A stretch of 51,308 nucleotides of DNA, from positions 1 to 51,308 of the forward strand of contig JAUICO010000023.1 in the NCBI GenBank assembly GCA_030427825.1. Reading direction: 5' to 3'. Below, in pieces: positions 1 to 7,980 of this stretch (positions are counted from its first letter, which is position 1; every line of letters begins with the position of its first letter). The notes beneath the pieces are model-generated. The model worked only from the letters and a program-made list of their open reading frames with translations, was not told the origin of the DNA and ran no database searches. The translations under genes and the position numbers were made by a program. This DNA comes from a bacterium (lineage in GTDB: Bacteria > Myxococcota_A > Bradymonadia > REDH01).

Positions 1-1032
1 CACAGTCAACGCGGCATCGCCGTCAGCTTCAGGCGGGTAATGGGCGACAAGATCTCCGGTCGGCTCGTGCCAGGCGGCGACAAACCTGGACCCCTTCAGC
101 TGCATCCACACTCGCTGAACAATGTCCTTGGGAGTGCCGGTGGGACGTCGTGGCGGCGTTGTCCTCGGGGGACCGTGTCGGGTGAACGGGATGGTCGATA
201 CGATCGCAGGCGCCTCGATGGGAGCGTCCTCATCATACTCCTCTTCGATGAGCACCAGCTCCGGCGCGCCGGTGGTTTCAGCCTCTGACAGAAAGCCCGA
301 GATAATCGAGTCATCAGCGTCTGCGCTGATAACGGCACGTTTGATGGGAGCGCTACGCTGCGGCCCTGAACGCTGCGCCTCCTTGATTACGTGCGACATC
401 AGGTCTGCGTGGTAGAGCTTGATCGTGCGATCAACGCCTGTGTCCGGCTGGTCATAGAGTACGGTCGCGCCGCCTTCGACAATCCACTCGATCAGGGCGT
501 CGATACCCCGGTCGTTGCCTCGGGTTGCGTGCACCACCTGGCCATGGCGGAAGTGGAGGTCGCCGGTTGTTGTCATGCTGCGCAGTCGCAGGGTCGCGCT
601 GGTTCCGCACGCTGCGAAGACCCACAGACTGTCCTGCAGGGTGAGGGCTCGGAGGTGTCCGGCCCCCAGGCGTTTTCGACGCGTGATTTCCTTCATCGCT
701 TTTACGATTTCGCCCGGATCACTCTCACGAGATGCGCCGTGGTACGCGGCCGAGGGCGCCTCCCAGACGAAACCATCGCCGTCGGGGAGCACGATGAAAG
801 CGTGGGCATCCTGCGCGCGCTCGAAGCAGTGCAGAAAGAGGGCGGCCGGGTTGATCGGCTCATCGATGGCGGTGCTGATCACCACGAACTCAAAGAGCGC
901 GTTTGCGAGCTCTTCGAGTGCACGCATCCCATTGTCGACATGTACGACCTCGCCGCCACCGAGCCCTGCGCGAATAGCGCTGCTCAGGCGGGCAACAAAG
1001 CTGTCGTCCTCTGCGATAATCAGGACCCGCAC
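1..1032 (-). CDS. Receiver-like protein with DUF4388 (PATAN) domain, C-terminus beyond window
   Basis: The reading frame is open from a GTG at 1032 to the left edge (344 codons seen). A GGAGG lies four bases before the GTG. Residues 1-85 look like a response-regulator receiver: RVLIIAEDD supplies the acidic pair, but the strand that should end in the phospho-acceptor Asp reads FEFVVIST, so Ser stands where Asp is expected. Residues about 125-200 match the DUF4388/PATAN pattern (DSLWVFAACGTSATLRL, then GDLHFRHGQVVHA), a domain common in deltaproteobacterial two-component-like proteins and thought to mediate protein interactions. A proline- and acid-rich stretch follows. The gene is last in a minus-strand run after gltX and the DUF1444-like gene. 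The domain reading is fairly secure; the cellular role is unknown. Confidence 0.8.
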   Translation of the reverse strand, partial: MRVLIIAEDDSFVARLSSAIRAGLGGGEVVHVDNGMRALEELANALFEFVVISTAIDEPINPAALFLHCFERAQDAHAFIVLPDGDGFVWEAPSAAYHGASRESDPGEIVKAMKEITRRKRLGAGHLRALTLQDSLWVFAACGTSATLRLRSMTTTGDLHFRHGQVVHATRGNDRGIDALIEWIVEGGATVLYDQPDTGVDRTIKLYHADLMSHVIKEAQRSGPQRSAPIKRAVISADADDSIISGFLSEAETTGAPELVLIEEEYDEDAPIEAPAIVSTIPFTRHGPPRTTPPRRPTGTPKDIVQRVWMQLKGSRFVAAWHEPTGDLVAHYPPEADGDAALTV

Positions 1033-1113
1033 CGGGCCTCCGAGTTCGTGATTGAGTTCAGGGGAGCGCCCGTTAGAGGGCGTTCGTTCGGCTATATCTG
1101 CGCCGACGTGGGC

Positions 1114-1896
1114 TCAGATCTGAGCCGCGTCGCGCCCAAGTTTCGCCTCTTTGACGAAATACACAAATTCCGTGAGCGGATCGGTCGCGGTTGCGAATCG
1201 CCGTATGCACTCCCGGCGAAGCCGCTCCGCATCCTCCAGGCCCGCGATGAGGATGGTGTCGGGATCCGGAATCCCGACCGCGAAGCCCGCACGGGCCGCG
1301 TGGTAGTCCAGCTGGTCGACGATCAGGATGCGCGCAGCATCCGCGCCGTCCCCTCGCCGCCAGGTCCGGAACTCACCGTTGTCGGTGCCGATCATCTCGT
1401 CACTCTCGTAGCCTGTGCGATGAAAGAGAATCGAGTGGGCCGCACTCAGGACGCGTTCGCTGTGTACGCCCCACCGCTCGACCTGAGATGCCGGAAGCAC
1501 GCGGATCCCCGCCGTCAGCTCAATACAGGCGACCGCTATCGTGCCTTCGACGGCCGGAATGATGTGCAGCGGCTCGCCGGCCACCGCCTCGTACCCGTCA
1601 GCAAACTCCGGTCGCTGCAACACCGGGTGCAGTGTCGAAACCGCTCCGAAGAAGTCGATCTGATCGCCTCTCTCGTTGGCGGGCTCCAGAAGCCGGGCCG
1701 CGGCCCCACGGGCATAGGCGCGCGCTGCCGCATACTGCTCTTCGCCGGGTGCGAACTCGGGTACGGAAAGCTCGGCGCTTCTCGGATGCAGGCGCGACCC
1801 GGCTTCGCAGACGAGCTGCGCGTGGCTGCCACTGACGCGCACACCAAACTCGGTGAGTGATCTGCGGACTATGTCCGGGGCTGACTCCATACGCAT
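1114..1896 (-). CDS. DUF1444-like protein of unknown function
   Basis: The product has 260 aa and no signal peptide or membrane segment. The order of elements resembles DUF1444 (YtpQ-type): a stretch resembling LHPVLQRPEF, a central segment with VEGTIAVACIELTAGIRVL, then RVLSAAHSILFHR, and near the end a YHAARAGFAVGIPDPD segment followed by ILIAG. DUF1444 has no firmly assigned biochemical role, so I give none. The ATG at 1896 is only 10 bases past the gltX stop, and the next gene begins 81 bases downstream of this stop in the same frame, so the three are probably co-transcribed. Family assignment is by eye and moderate; that the gene is real is supported by frame integrity, codon use and the clean operon fit. 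Confidence 0.6.
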   Translation of the reverse strand: MRMESAPDIVRRSLTEFGVRVSGSHAQLVCEAGSRLHPRSAELSVPEFAPGEEQYAAARAYARGAAARLLEPANERGDQIDFFGAVSTLHPVLQRPEFADGYEAVAGEPLHIIPAVEGTIAVACIELTAGIRVLPASQVERWGVHSERVLSAAHSILFHRTGYESDEMIGTDNGEFRTWRRGDGADAARILIVDQLDYHAARAGFAVGIPDPDTILIAGLEDAERLRRECIRRFATATDPLTEFVYFVKEAKLGRDAAQI

Positions 1897-1906
1897 TCTC
1901 GCCGGT

Positions 1907-3295
1907 TCATTCTGAGGGAAACAGCGACTGCGCGGCCTGCATGCGGCGTACGGCTTCGTCCCTGCCTACAGCGAGAACCGTCGCGTACACGCCGGGTGAG
2001 ACGCTGCCACCGGTCAGGGCGACGCGAATCGGTTGTGCAATCTTGCCCATGCCGACCTCGTGCTTCGCGATAACCGCCGCAATGGCCGCGCCGACGCCGT
2101 CTTCATCCCAGGAGCAATCCGAGAACGCCTCGATGAGGTCTGAGAAGGGTGCTCTGGACGCTGCCTTCATCCATTTCTTCACCGCCCTGGGGTCGTATTC
2201 GGCAGGCGCGCTGAAGACGAAGGCCGCCCCGGCTGCCATCTCAACGAGAGTCTGGGCACGCTCTCTGAGTGCGTCAGCGATAATCGCGAGACGCGGGTCG
2301 TCGCCGCTGACCTCGTGACCGTGCGCCTTGAGGTACGGTGCCAGCCGCGCCGCGAGGTCTTCGGTGCTGAGGCGTCGGATCCACTGTTCGTTGACCCAGG
2401 TCATCTTCGTTTCGTCGTAGCGTCCACTGGCCTTGTTGACGGCGGGCAGATCAAAGAGCGCGATCAGCTCTTCGACGCTGAATATCTCCTGATCGCCATG
2501 TGACCACCCGAGGCGCGCGATGTAGTTGATGAGCGCCTCGCGGGTAAAACCGAGCTCTTCGTAGTGCAGGACCGACGCGGATCCCTTGCGCTTGCTCAGG
2601 CCGTCCACCAGCGGAAGGTGGCCGAAGCGCGGCCGCGGTTTGTTCAGGGCGTCGTAGATGTGTACCTGGCGAAAGGTGTTTGTCGTGTGGTCCTGGCCGC
2701 GGATTACGTGTGAGACACGCATGTGGGCGTCATCGCAGACGACGACGAAGTTGTAGGTCGGGGTTCCATCCGAGCGCACGATCACAAGGTCGTCGAGCTC
2801 CTCATTGTTGACGCTGATCGGTCCCAGCACGAGGTCGTCGATGGTTGTGGTGCCTTCGAGGGGCATCTTGAAGCGGATCGTGTACGCCTCGTTCTCGGGC
2901 CAGTCGGTGCGGTTGCGCCAGCGGCGATCGTAGAGGTTCTTGCGTCCCGCGGCCATCGCCTCTTCGCGCATCGCAGCCAGCTCTTCGCTGGTGCAGTAGC
3001 AGCGATACGCAAGGCCGCGTTCGATCAGGGCGTCGACCTCCTTGAGGTGTAGCTCACGACGGGTCGACTGCCAGACAATGTCCTCGTCCCAATGCAGCCC
3101 CAGCCACTCCAGATCCCTCACAATGCCGGTGGCTGACTCCTCGGTGCTGCGTTCAAGGTCGGTATCCTCAACACGCAGAAGAAAAGCACCGCCGTGATGT
3201 CGGGCGTACAGCCAGTTGAAGAGGGCGGTGCGCACACCGCCCATGTGAAGCGAGCCGGTCGGGGAGGGTGCGAATCGAACGCGAACAGACATCAT
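1907..3295 (-). CDS. gltX: Glutamyl-tRNA synthetase (class I, nondiscriminating status unknown)
   Basis: This enzyme charges tRNA-Glu (and in many bacteria tRNA-Gln) with glutamate in the cytoplasm. The 462-aa product starts RVRFAPSPTGSLHMGG, which contains the class I HIGH-type motif as HMGG. The KMSKS-type loop is LSKRKGS in the stretch DGLSKRKGSASVLHYEELG. It also has the typical GluRS segments RVEDTDLERS, DDLVIVRSDGTPTYNF and VIRGQDH. Length is normal for bacterial GltX. Two Met codons lie at the start (3295 and 3292); either is possible. The window does not show GatCAB or GlnRS, so nondiscriminating use is open. It heads a minus-strand run with the two genes below it. Confidence 0.97.
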   Translation of the reverse strand: MMSVRVRFAPSPTGSLHMGGVRTALFNWLYARHHGGAFLLRVEDTDLERSTEESATGIVRDLEWLGLHWDEDIVWQSTRRELHLKEVDALIERGLAYRCYCTSEELAAMREEAMAAGRKNLYDRRWRNRTDWPENEAYTIRFKMPLEGTTTIDDLVLGPISVNNEELDDLVIVRSDGTPTYNFVVVCDDAHMRVSHVIRGQDHTTNTFRQVHIYDALNKPRPRFGHLPLVDGLSKRKGSASVLHYEELGFTREALINYIARLGWSHGDQEIFSVEELIALFDLPAVNKASGRYDETKMTWVNEQWIRRLSTEDLAARLAPYLKAHGHEVSGDDPRLAIIADALRERAQTLVEMAAGAAFVFSAPAEYDPRAVKKWMKAASRAPFSDLIEAFSDCSWDEDGVGAAIAAVIAKHEVGMGKIAQPIRVALTGGSVSPGVYATVLAVGRDEAVRRMQAAQSLFPSE

Positions 3296-3321
3296 CTACG
3301 CCGGGTGCGAGGTACGCGGCG

Positions 3322-3350
3322 GCGATAGTGTCGCGGGGCATGAGGGTCAA
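3322..3350 (-). promoter_or_regulatory. Candidate sigma-70 promoter for gltX
   Basis: Reading the minus strand, TTGACC is followed after exactly 17 bases by TATCGC, and the gltX start codon lies 27 bases further on. The -35 box matches five of six consensus bases; the -10 box only three. Predicted by eye only. Confidence 0.4.
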
Positions 3351-3385
3351 TCAGTGCCGCGAGGTGAAGCGCCCGGAGGCCGAGC

Positions 3386-4153
3386 TCAGGAGAGCAGGTC
3401 GTCGACCTCGGCCTTCTCGATGAACTGAGCGGCGTCGAACCAACCCTGTTTGTAGATGACGACGCCGTCGGGCGCGATCAGTACCGCATGGTTCGGGGCG
3501 GGGCCGTAGCTGTTCCACCAACCGTTGTCCGGACCGTCGATCAGCATCGGCAGCTGGGTGTCGGTCCTGCGCTTGAGCTCCGCAGCCAGCGCGATGCGCT
3601 GCCCGATCGTCATCGGCTGATTGTAACGGATCCCGTCAGCGTCGTTTTCCTCAGACGGCCACACCACCGACGTATAGGGGGACGGGTTCTCGAAGGGGTG
3701 CGCTTCGACAACATAGACCAGCCGTACATCTACCTGCCCGTCGAGCTGCGCCGCGAGCTCCTCGGCTTCGGCCACATGTGCTCGGGCGATCGGGCAGGTG
3801 ACGGACACAGAGACGAAGAGGGTAGGTAAGGTCGGGTGCAGGACGCCATGAAGGCGCAGGGCGCTTCCGTCGCGGGCAACGAGGGCCACATCGGGCCCGC
3901 TGTCGCCGCGCTGGGCACCCATCGACGTGAAGGTGGGGTCAATCACGCGCCAGGGCTGCATGTTAACCGTCTCGATCGCCACGTCTCGGTCCTGGGGCAG
4001 AGCCGACGCTACCGGGTCGGCGGTCAACCCGTCTTCTCGCTCTGCTACCATGTGCTGAAACATATCCGGCATCCACACGCCGGCGGCCGCAGTAGAGCAG
4101 AGGCCGGCAAGCAGGAGCATCGCCGGCGTGAATCGAAGTGTGATGCACCGCAT
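3386..4153 (-). CDS. Exported deiodinase-like thioredoxin-fold protein
   Basis: The 255-aa protein starts with a signal-peptide-like segment (residues 4-24, MLLLAGLCSTAAA). Residues about 105-245 follow the iodothyronine-deiodinase/redoxin layout: TLFVSVSVTCPIARAHV puts a single Cys120 where deiodinases carry selenocysteine, then LVYVVEAHPFENPSPYTSVV, a motif close to the deiodinase EAHPSDGW signature, and later IDGPDNGWWNSYGPAPNHA with a VLIAPDGVVIYKQGWF strand. Bacterial members of this fold use Cys and their substrates are mostly unknown; iodothyronine is not implied. Export and one Cys suggest a peroxiredoxin-like or thiol role in the envelope. There is no UGA codon at the active site. 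It sits 90 bases upstream of gltX's start side on the same strand, and lpd-like gene lies 101 bases further upstream. Confidence 0.7.
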   Translation of the reverse strand: MRCITLRFTPAMLLLAGLCSTAAAGVWMPDMFQHMVAEREDGLTADPVASALPQDRDVAIETVNMQPWRVIDPTFTSMGAQRGDSGPDVALVARDGSALRLHGVLHPTLPTLFVSVSVTCPIARAHVAEAEELAAQLDGQVDVRLVYVVEAHPFENPSPYTSVVWPSEENDADGIRYNQPMTIGQRIALAAELKRRTDTQLPMLIDGPDNGWWNSYGPAPNHAVLIAPDGVVIYKQGWFDAAQFIEKAEVDDLLS

Positions 4154-4254
4154 TCGGGCTCGCTGGGTTCGGGTTGCACAGGTGCAAACGTGTCATCGAG
4201 CAAATCGATTTCACAAATCGACGATAGCGATCCTCCGGCGACCGGCTGGACGCG

Positions 4255-5676
4255 TCAGGCCAACACGCCGACCGGTGGGTCCGCACAGCGCAGGGTCTCA
4301 AGCGCCTGCGGGTGCACGTCGCTTTTTCGTGCAGCGTCGCGCAGGGCGGTTCGAAGCCCCTCTTCCAGGACCGGATGATAGAAGGGAAGACTCAGGGTCC
4401 GGTGCACGGTCATCCCGCCGGCGATCGCCCATGATATCAAATGGGCAAGGTGCTCGCCGTCCGGTGCGAGGAGCTCGGCGCCGAGAAGAAGGCCGTCACT
4501 GCGGTTCGCATACACATGCAGGAGTCCCAGCTCCTTGAGTTTCACGATCGCGCGTCCCTGGCCCTCATAGCTGACCGATCCGGTGACAAAGTCCGCACCA
4601 CGCGCGACGAGGTCCTGATAGGTCTCACCGACCTGAGCGATGTTGGGCTCTGAGAAGGTGATCGCCAACCCGGTGCGCTTTTGGAAGCACTCGTCGTCAA
4701 CACGCACCGCATTGTACCCGGCGATGCGCCCTTCGTCGGCGGCCTCGTGGAGCAGCGGGAGACGCCGGTTGACGTCGCCTGCGATGTACCAGGGCGTGTT
4801 GGGAACGCGGAATGTCGTCCGGCTGAACTCCGGGACACCATCCGCGGTCTTCACGCCGAGCGCATGAATGCCAAGGGAAGCGAGGTTCGGCTCGCGGCCG
4901 GCGGCAAAGAGGGCGGCGTCGGCCATAACGGTGTGACCCGATGCCAGGGTGACGACCAGCTGTCCGTCAGACTCCGAGAGAGCTTCGACCGGATCGACGT
5001 GAATCTCGAATTCTCTTGAGAAAGCGCGGTGGGCGTATTCCCGAATTTCGGGGTCCGTAAGCCCGCCGTAGGCTTTACGTCGTGTGACACCGACGACGGC
5101 CACGCCGATGCGGGCCAGCGCCTGACCGAGCTCCAGACCGATGACGCCGAGTCCGATCACGACGACTCGTTCCGGGAGCTCTTCGAGCTCGAAGAAGGCG
5201 TCGGTGTCGATGATGCGATCACGCGCCGGCTGCCACGCTTCGGGGATTACAGGCTTCGAGCCGGTGGCGATGATGATGCGCTCTGCTCGAATCTTCTCGT
5301 CGCCCAGATCCAGGGTGTGCAGGTCTTCAAAGCGGGCGCGGCGGCGGATCAGCTTGTCGGCCCACTCCTCTCCGCCACCGAGTACGCCGCGAACGAAGCG
5401 ATCGCGCAGGCTTCGCACGTGCTTCATGACCGCAACGCGGTCCACAGTCAGCCCTTCGCCGCCGCGAATCCCCTCTCTGTCGAATGCCCTTCTACGGTCG
5501 AAGTCGTTGGCCACCTGGATCAGAACCTTGGAGGGCATGCAGCCAACGCGGGCGCAGGTGGTGCCCAGCGGGCCGTCGTCGATCACAACGTAGTTGTCGG
5601 TGACGGCTGCCACTTCTCTGCGAGCGCTCAGGCCCGAGGTTCCGGCACCGATGATGGCTACCCGTACGTGTCTCAA
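4255..5676 (-). CDS. Dihydrolipoamide dehydrogenase-family FAD disulfide oxidoreductase
   Basis: This is a class I pyridine-nucleotide-disulfide oxidoreductase of 473 aa. It opens with the FAD Rossmann motif VAIIGAGTSGLSA, has the redox pair Cys41/Cys46 in GTTCARVGCMPSK, an NAD(P) Rossmann motif VVVIGLGVIGLELG, the second FAD motif with WYIAGDVN, and the C-terminal catalytic His-Glu in FYHPVLEEGLR. The family transfers electrons between NAD(P)H, FAD and a disulfide substrate. No lipoylated partner (E2, H protein) is encoded nearby, so it may be a stand-alone homologue of the Lpd/SthA/MerA type rather than the E3 of a dehydrogenase complex. I leave the symbol blank for that reason. The family call is very secure, the substrate is not. 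Confidence 0.92.
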   Translation of the reverse strand: MRHVRVAIIGAGTSGLSARREVAAVTDNYVVIDDGPLGTTCARVGCMPSKVLIQVANDFDRRRAFDREGIRGGEGLTVDRVAVMKHVRSLRDRFVRGVLGGGEEWADKLIRRRARFEDLHTLDLGDEKIRAERIIIATGSKPVIPEAWQPARDRIIDTDAFFELEELPERVVVIGLGVIGLELGQALARIGVAVVGVTRRKAYGGLTDPEIREYAHRAFSREFEIHVDPVEALSESDGQLVVTLASGHTVMADAALFAAGREPNLASLGIHALGVKTADGVPEFSRTTFRVPNTPWYIAGDVNRRLPLLHEAADEGRIAGYNAVRVDDECFQKRTGLAITFSEPNIAQVGETYQDLVARGADFVTGSVSYEGQGRAIVKLKELGLLHVYANRSDGLLLGAELLAPDGEHLAHLISWAIAGGMTVHRTLSLPFYHPVLEEGLRTALRDAARKSDVHPQALETLRCADPPVGVLA

Positions 5677-5777
5677 TGGAGGTCTCGCTGTGTAGGCACG
5701 GCAGAACCCGTCGCCTGTGCTTTGTGTTCGGAGCGCGAAGACAGCGCGCGGCGGCAGTCGCCGGTAGGTTATACGCG

Positions 5778-5812
5778 AAAAAGCCGCAGCGGCTACATCC
5801 GGCGGCTGCGGC
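5778..5812 (-). terminator. Intrinsic terminator after the calcium-loop lipoprotein gene
   Basis: On the minus strand GCCGCAGC pairs with GCTGCGGC (8 bp) around a 14-base loop, and the stem is followed directly by TTTTT. It lies 24 bases past the stop of the lipoprotein gene at 5836, in the right orientation to end it before the flavoprotein gene. Confidence 0.75.
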
Positions 5813-5835
5813 TCTGCATTGCTCGTCGCGTCTTT

Positions 5836-6684
5836 TCAGCAGTCGAAGGCTTCGTCGATGAGTACGCCTGCGGCGTGGCCGACGCCGGCGCAGATCGGGC
5901 ATCCGATGAGGCCGGTCTCGATGCAGCATCCGGTCTTGCCAAGGAACACGGCGAACTTTGAGAACCCCTTGGCGAAGCCGCACCCCACGCTGCCGGCAGT
6001 AGCGCCGGGCTCGTCGTCCTGTGCCTTGTCCAGGATGATGCCCGCGGTGGCCGCGACACCAGCGATGCGCGCAGCTTCGTCAGCTTCATCCGCCGAGACC
6101 AGGCCCAGGAAGTCGGGGAAATCGACGGTGCCGTCCGCGTTGTAGTCGCCCGAGGTTGCGCTTGCGTCGGTGTCGGCGCCGTTTATGCGCCCCTGGAGGC
6201 TGATGCCGGCGGCGTCTTCTGTGTAGGTCAACTCTGTAGCGCATGCCTCGCGTTCGCAGCTCAGCAGGCTGACGATGTGCAGCTGCTCCGTGTCTTCGGT
6301 CGAGCGGTCTTCAAAGGTCAGTGTCTCAAGCGGTGTACCGGCGGCATCCAGGACGTTCACGGCGGTGATTCCTGTGCGTGTGTTCACGGCCACTTCGACG
6401 GACGCAGCGCCCGGATAGAGTTCGCTGAGTGGTCCCGGGATGGAGTCGCTGACGGCGGTGAAACCAACCTCGGTGGCGCTCACAACGGGCTGCAGCGCAG
6501 CCGCCCAGGACTGCACCGTGTTCGATGCTGTGCGGGCGTCGGCCTCTTCATCTGCGCTGGTGCCTGTGAGCGGATAGTCCTCTGACGCGGAGTTCGCGTC
6601 GGCGGTGGTTGTGTCGTCGCAGCCGGTCAGAGCAAGTCCGACGAAGAGGGCGAAGAGGGCGATGAGTGAAGCGGAGCGTGACAT
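5836..6684 (-). CDS. Lipoprotein with one dockerin/EF-hand-like calcium loop
   Basis: The 282-aa product has a lipoprotein signal peptide: a hydrophobic stretch ending in the lipobox LTGC (Cys22), followed by an Asp/Thr-rich tether. Around residue 185 the sequence DYNADGTVDFPDFLGLV reads as a calcium-binding loop (D-x-N-x-D-G-x-x-D) of the kind in dockerin type I repeats, though only one copy is seen. The C-terminal 60 residues are rich in Cys and Gly (CGFAKGFSKF, KTGCCIETGLIGC, ICAGVGHAAG), likely disulfide-bonded outside the cytoplasm. I do not recognise the family. The gene is transcribed away from the Kazal lipoprotein gene across a 293-bp divergent region and ends at an intrinsic terminator, so it is probably monocistronic. 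Confidence 0.8.
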   Translation of the reverse strand: MSRSASLIALFALFVGLALTGCDDTTTADANSASEDYPLTGTSADEEADARTASNTVQSWAAALQPVVSATEVGFTAVSDSIPGPLSELYPGAASVEVAVNTRTGITAVNVLDAAGTPLETLTFEDRSTEDTEQLHIVSLLSCEREACATELTYTEDAAGISLQGRINGADTDASATSGDYNADGTVDFPDFLGLVSADEADEAARIAGVAATAGIILDKAQDDEPGATAGSVGCGFAKGFSKFAVFLGKTGCCIETGLIGCPICAGVGHAAGVLIDEAFDC

Positions 6685-6732
6685 TGTCGGTCCTGGTCGG
6701 GGGAGAGAACGTCGGCGGCCGTGTCAGCCTTT

Positions 6733-6755
6733 GCATCGTGCATTGTGCATGATGC
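6733..6755. promoter_or_regulatory. Imperfect 10-bp inverted repeat in a divergent intergenic region
   Basis: The arms GCATCGTGCA and TGCATGATGC are separated by three bases and match at nine of ten positions. The site lies 49 bases upstream of the minus-strand lipoprotein and 223 upstream of the Kazal gene, the only intergenic space between them, so it could be an operator. The rest of the 293-bp gap holds no ORF I would call and no clear promoter. Confidence 0.35.
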
Positions 6756-6977
6756 CCGGGGCAGTGCGTCGCCGACATTGTGAACCTGAACACCAACGAT
6801 GGGCGATGCCTCTCCGAAAACGGTGCTGAAGCGGTCGAGAAGCTGCCGCGTACCTTCCTTCCTCCCGTCAAGCTGCCGTCAAGTTGCACCGTGCTTGCTA
6901 GAGGGCGAGCCGTGCGGCGAACTATGGTACACTCCGCGCGACGCCTTTCACCCACCGAAGTTCCAGGGGAAGTGACC

Positions 6978-7934
6978 ATGACGGCACCACATCGCAGGTT
7001 GACGCATGCGCTGACATTCTTCGTCGCGGTGGCCATTGTTCCGCTGCTCTCCGCCTGTCCGGACGACGCACCGGGGGAGGATGTCGGTGCGGAAGACGGC
7101 GGTGGCGAGATTGGGTTGGATACCGGATCAGATGCCGGATCAGATGCCGGGTCAGATGCCGGGTCAGATGCCGGGTCAGATGCCGGATCTGACGGCAGCG
7201 CTGACACCGCTGCGGAGTGCGATGCTGACAGAGACTGTGAAATCGGCGAGCTGTGCCGTGGCGGTGTGTGTCAGGCGCTGAACTGCACGGACATCTACGA
7301 TCCCGTGTGTGGTGTCGACGGCGTAACCTACGGCAACGGGTGCCAGGCAGAGCTGCAGCATGTCGAGATCGACTATGAAGGCGTGTGTGTTTTGACCTGC
7401 GAGTTTGAGGATTGCGGCATCCCGCCTCGAGTGCCCGAGCGACTGTGCTTTGACGGGACTACGGTGTGGGTCGAGTGCGTGCCCGACGAAGATGCCGGCG
7501 TGTGTGTTTGGAAGATCGAGGAGTGCGAAGACGACCGCGTCGGCTGCTATGGCGATGACGGCTGCACCGGTGGCGATGTGTGCAACGCAGCCGGTGTGTG
7601 CCTCTCGGACCCGTCGTGCCCCGAATGCGATGTCTGTTACGGCTGGTGCGTGGGTCCAGATGATGAGTGCAGGCCTGAGGAGTGCGGCCCGGGACTGCTC
7701 GCGCCGACAGTCCTCTGCGAAGACGGATCGACCGCCGGCCCGGAGTGCGATCGTGACGCGGAGGGCGCCTGCGGTTGGAGCGTGACGAGCTGCCCGGAGA
7801 CGATAGGCTGCTACGGAAGTGACACCTGCCCCGAGGGTATGAACTGCAACGCTGCAGAGGTCTGCCTGAACGATCCGACCTGCCCTGATTGCGACGTCTG
7901 CTACGGTTGGTGTCTGTGGCCGCCTGAGCGCTGA
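6978..7934 (+). CDS. Lipoprotein with Kazal-type domain and duplicated Cys-rich modules
   Basis: I start it at the ATG at 6978, preceded by AGGGGAAG with good spacing and followed at once by a signal peptide ending in the lipobox LLSAC; upstream in-frame starts would bury the signal. A low-complexity spacer (SDAG repeated) links the lipid anchor to the body. Then comes a Kazal-type serine-protease-inhibitor domain, IYDPVCGVDGVTYGNGC, with the usual Cys spacing. The rest is a Cys-rich block with two copies of one module: one begins VGCYGDDGCTGG and ends in CDVCYGWC, the second begins IGCYGSDTCPEG and ends in CDVCYGWC. Kazal domains inhibit proteases in animals; in bacteria the target is generally unknown. 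It is probably surface or periplasm-facing. It stands alone between a divergent gene and the VOC gene. Confidence 0.85.
   Translation: MTAPHRRLTHALTFFVAVAIVPLLSACPDDAPGEDVGAEDGGGEIGLDTGSDAGSDAGSDAGSDAGSDAGSDGSADTAAECDADRDCEIGELCRGGVCQALNCTDIYDPVCGVDGVTYGNGCQAELQHVEIDYEGVCVLTCEFEDCGIPPRVPERLCFDGTTVWVECVPDEDAGVCVWKIEECEDDRVGCYGDDGCTGGDVCNAAGVCLSDPSCPECDVCYGWCVGPDDECRPEECGPGLLAPTVLCEDGSTAGPECDRDAEGACGWSVTSCPETIGCYGSDTCPEGMNCNAAEVCLNDPTCPDCDVCYGWCLWPPER
7119..7190 (+). repeat. 12-bp in-frame tandem repeat, six units (SDAG linker)
   Basis: Six head-to-tail copies of GATGCCGGRTCA with a few substitutions (first copy GATACC, last ends TCT). Because the unit is 12 bp, gain or loss of copies would change the linker length by four residues without a frameshift. 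It encodes the Asp/Ser/Gly tether between lipid anchor and Kazal domain. Confidence 0.92.
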
Positions 7935-7980
7935 GTCCGCATCCGGGTGCACGGATTCCAACACATACGGGGAGGACAGA

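Noticed and set aside
391..1860. 489-codon open frame on the plus strand across the first two minus-strand genes
   Set aside because: It is antisense to a receiver/DUF4388 gene and a DUF1444-like gene that both show family patterns. In GC-rich DNA the opposite strand often stays open.
4174..4187. TTGCAC-AG-GTGCAA palindrome upstream of the deiodinase-like gene
   Set aside because: Six-base arms are expected by chance many times in 51 kb; no other support.
5029..5961. 310-codon plus-strand frame over the flavoprotein gene
   Set aside because: Antisense to a clear FAD/NAD oxidoreductase; no domain or signal of its own.
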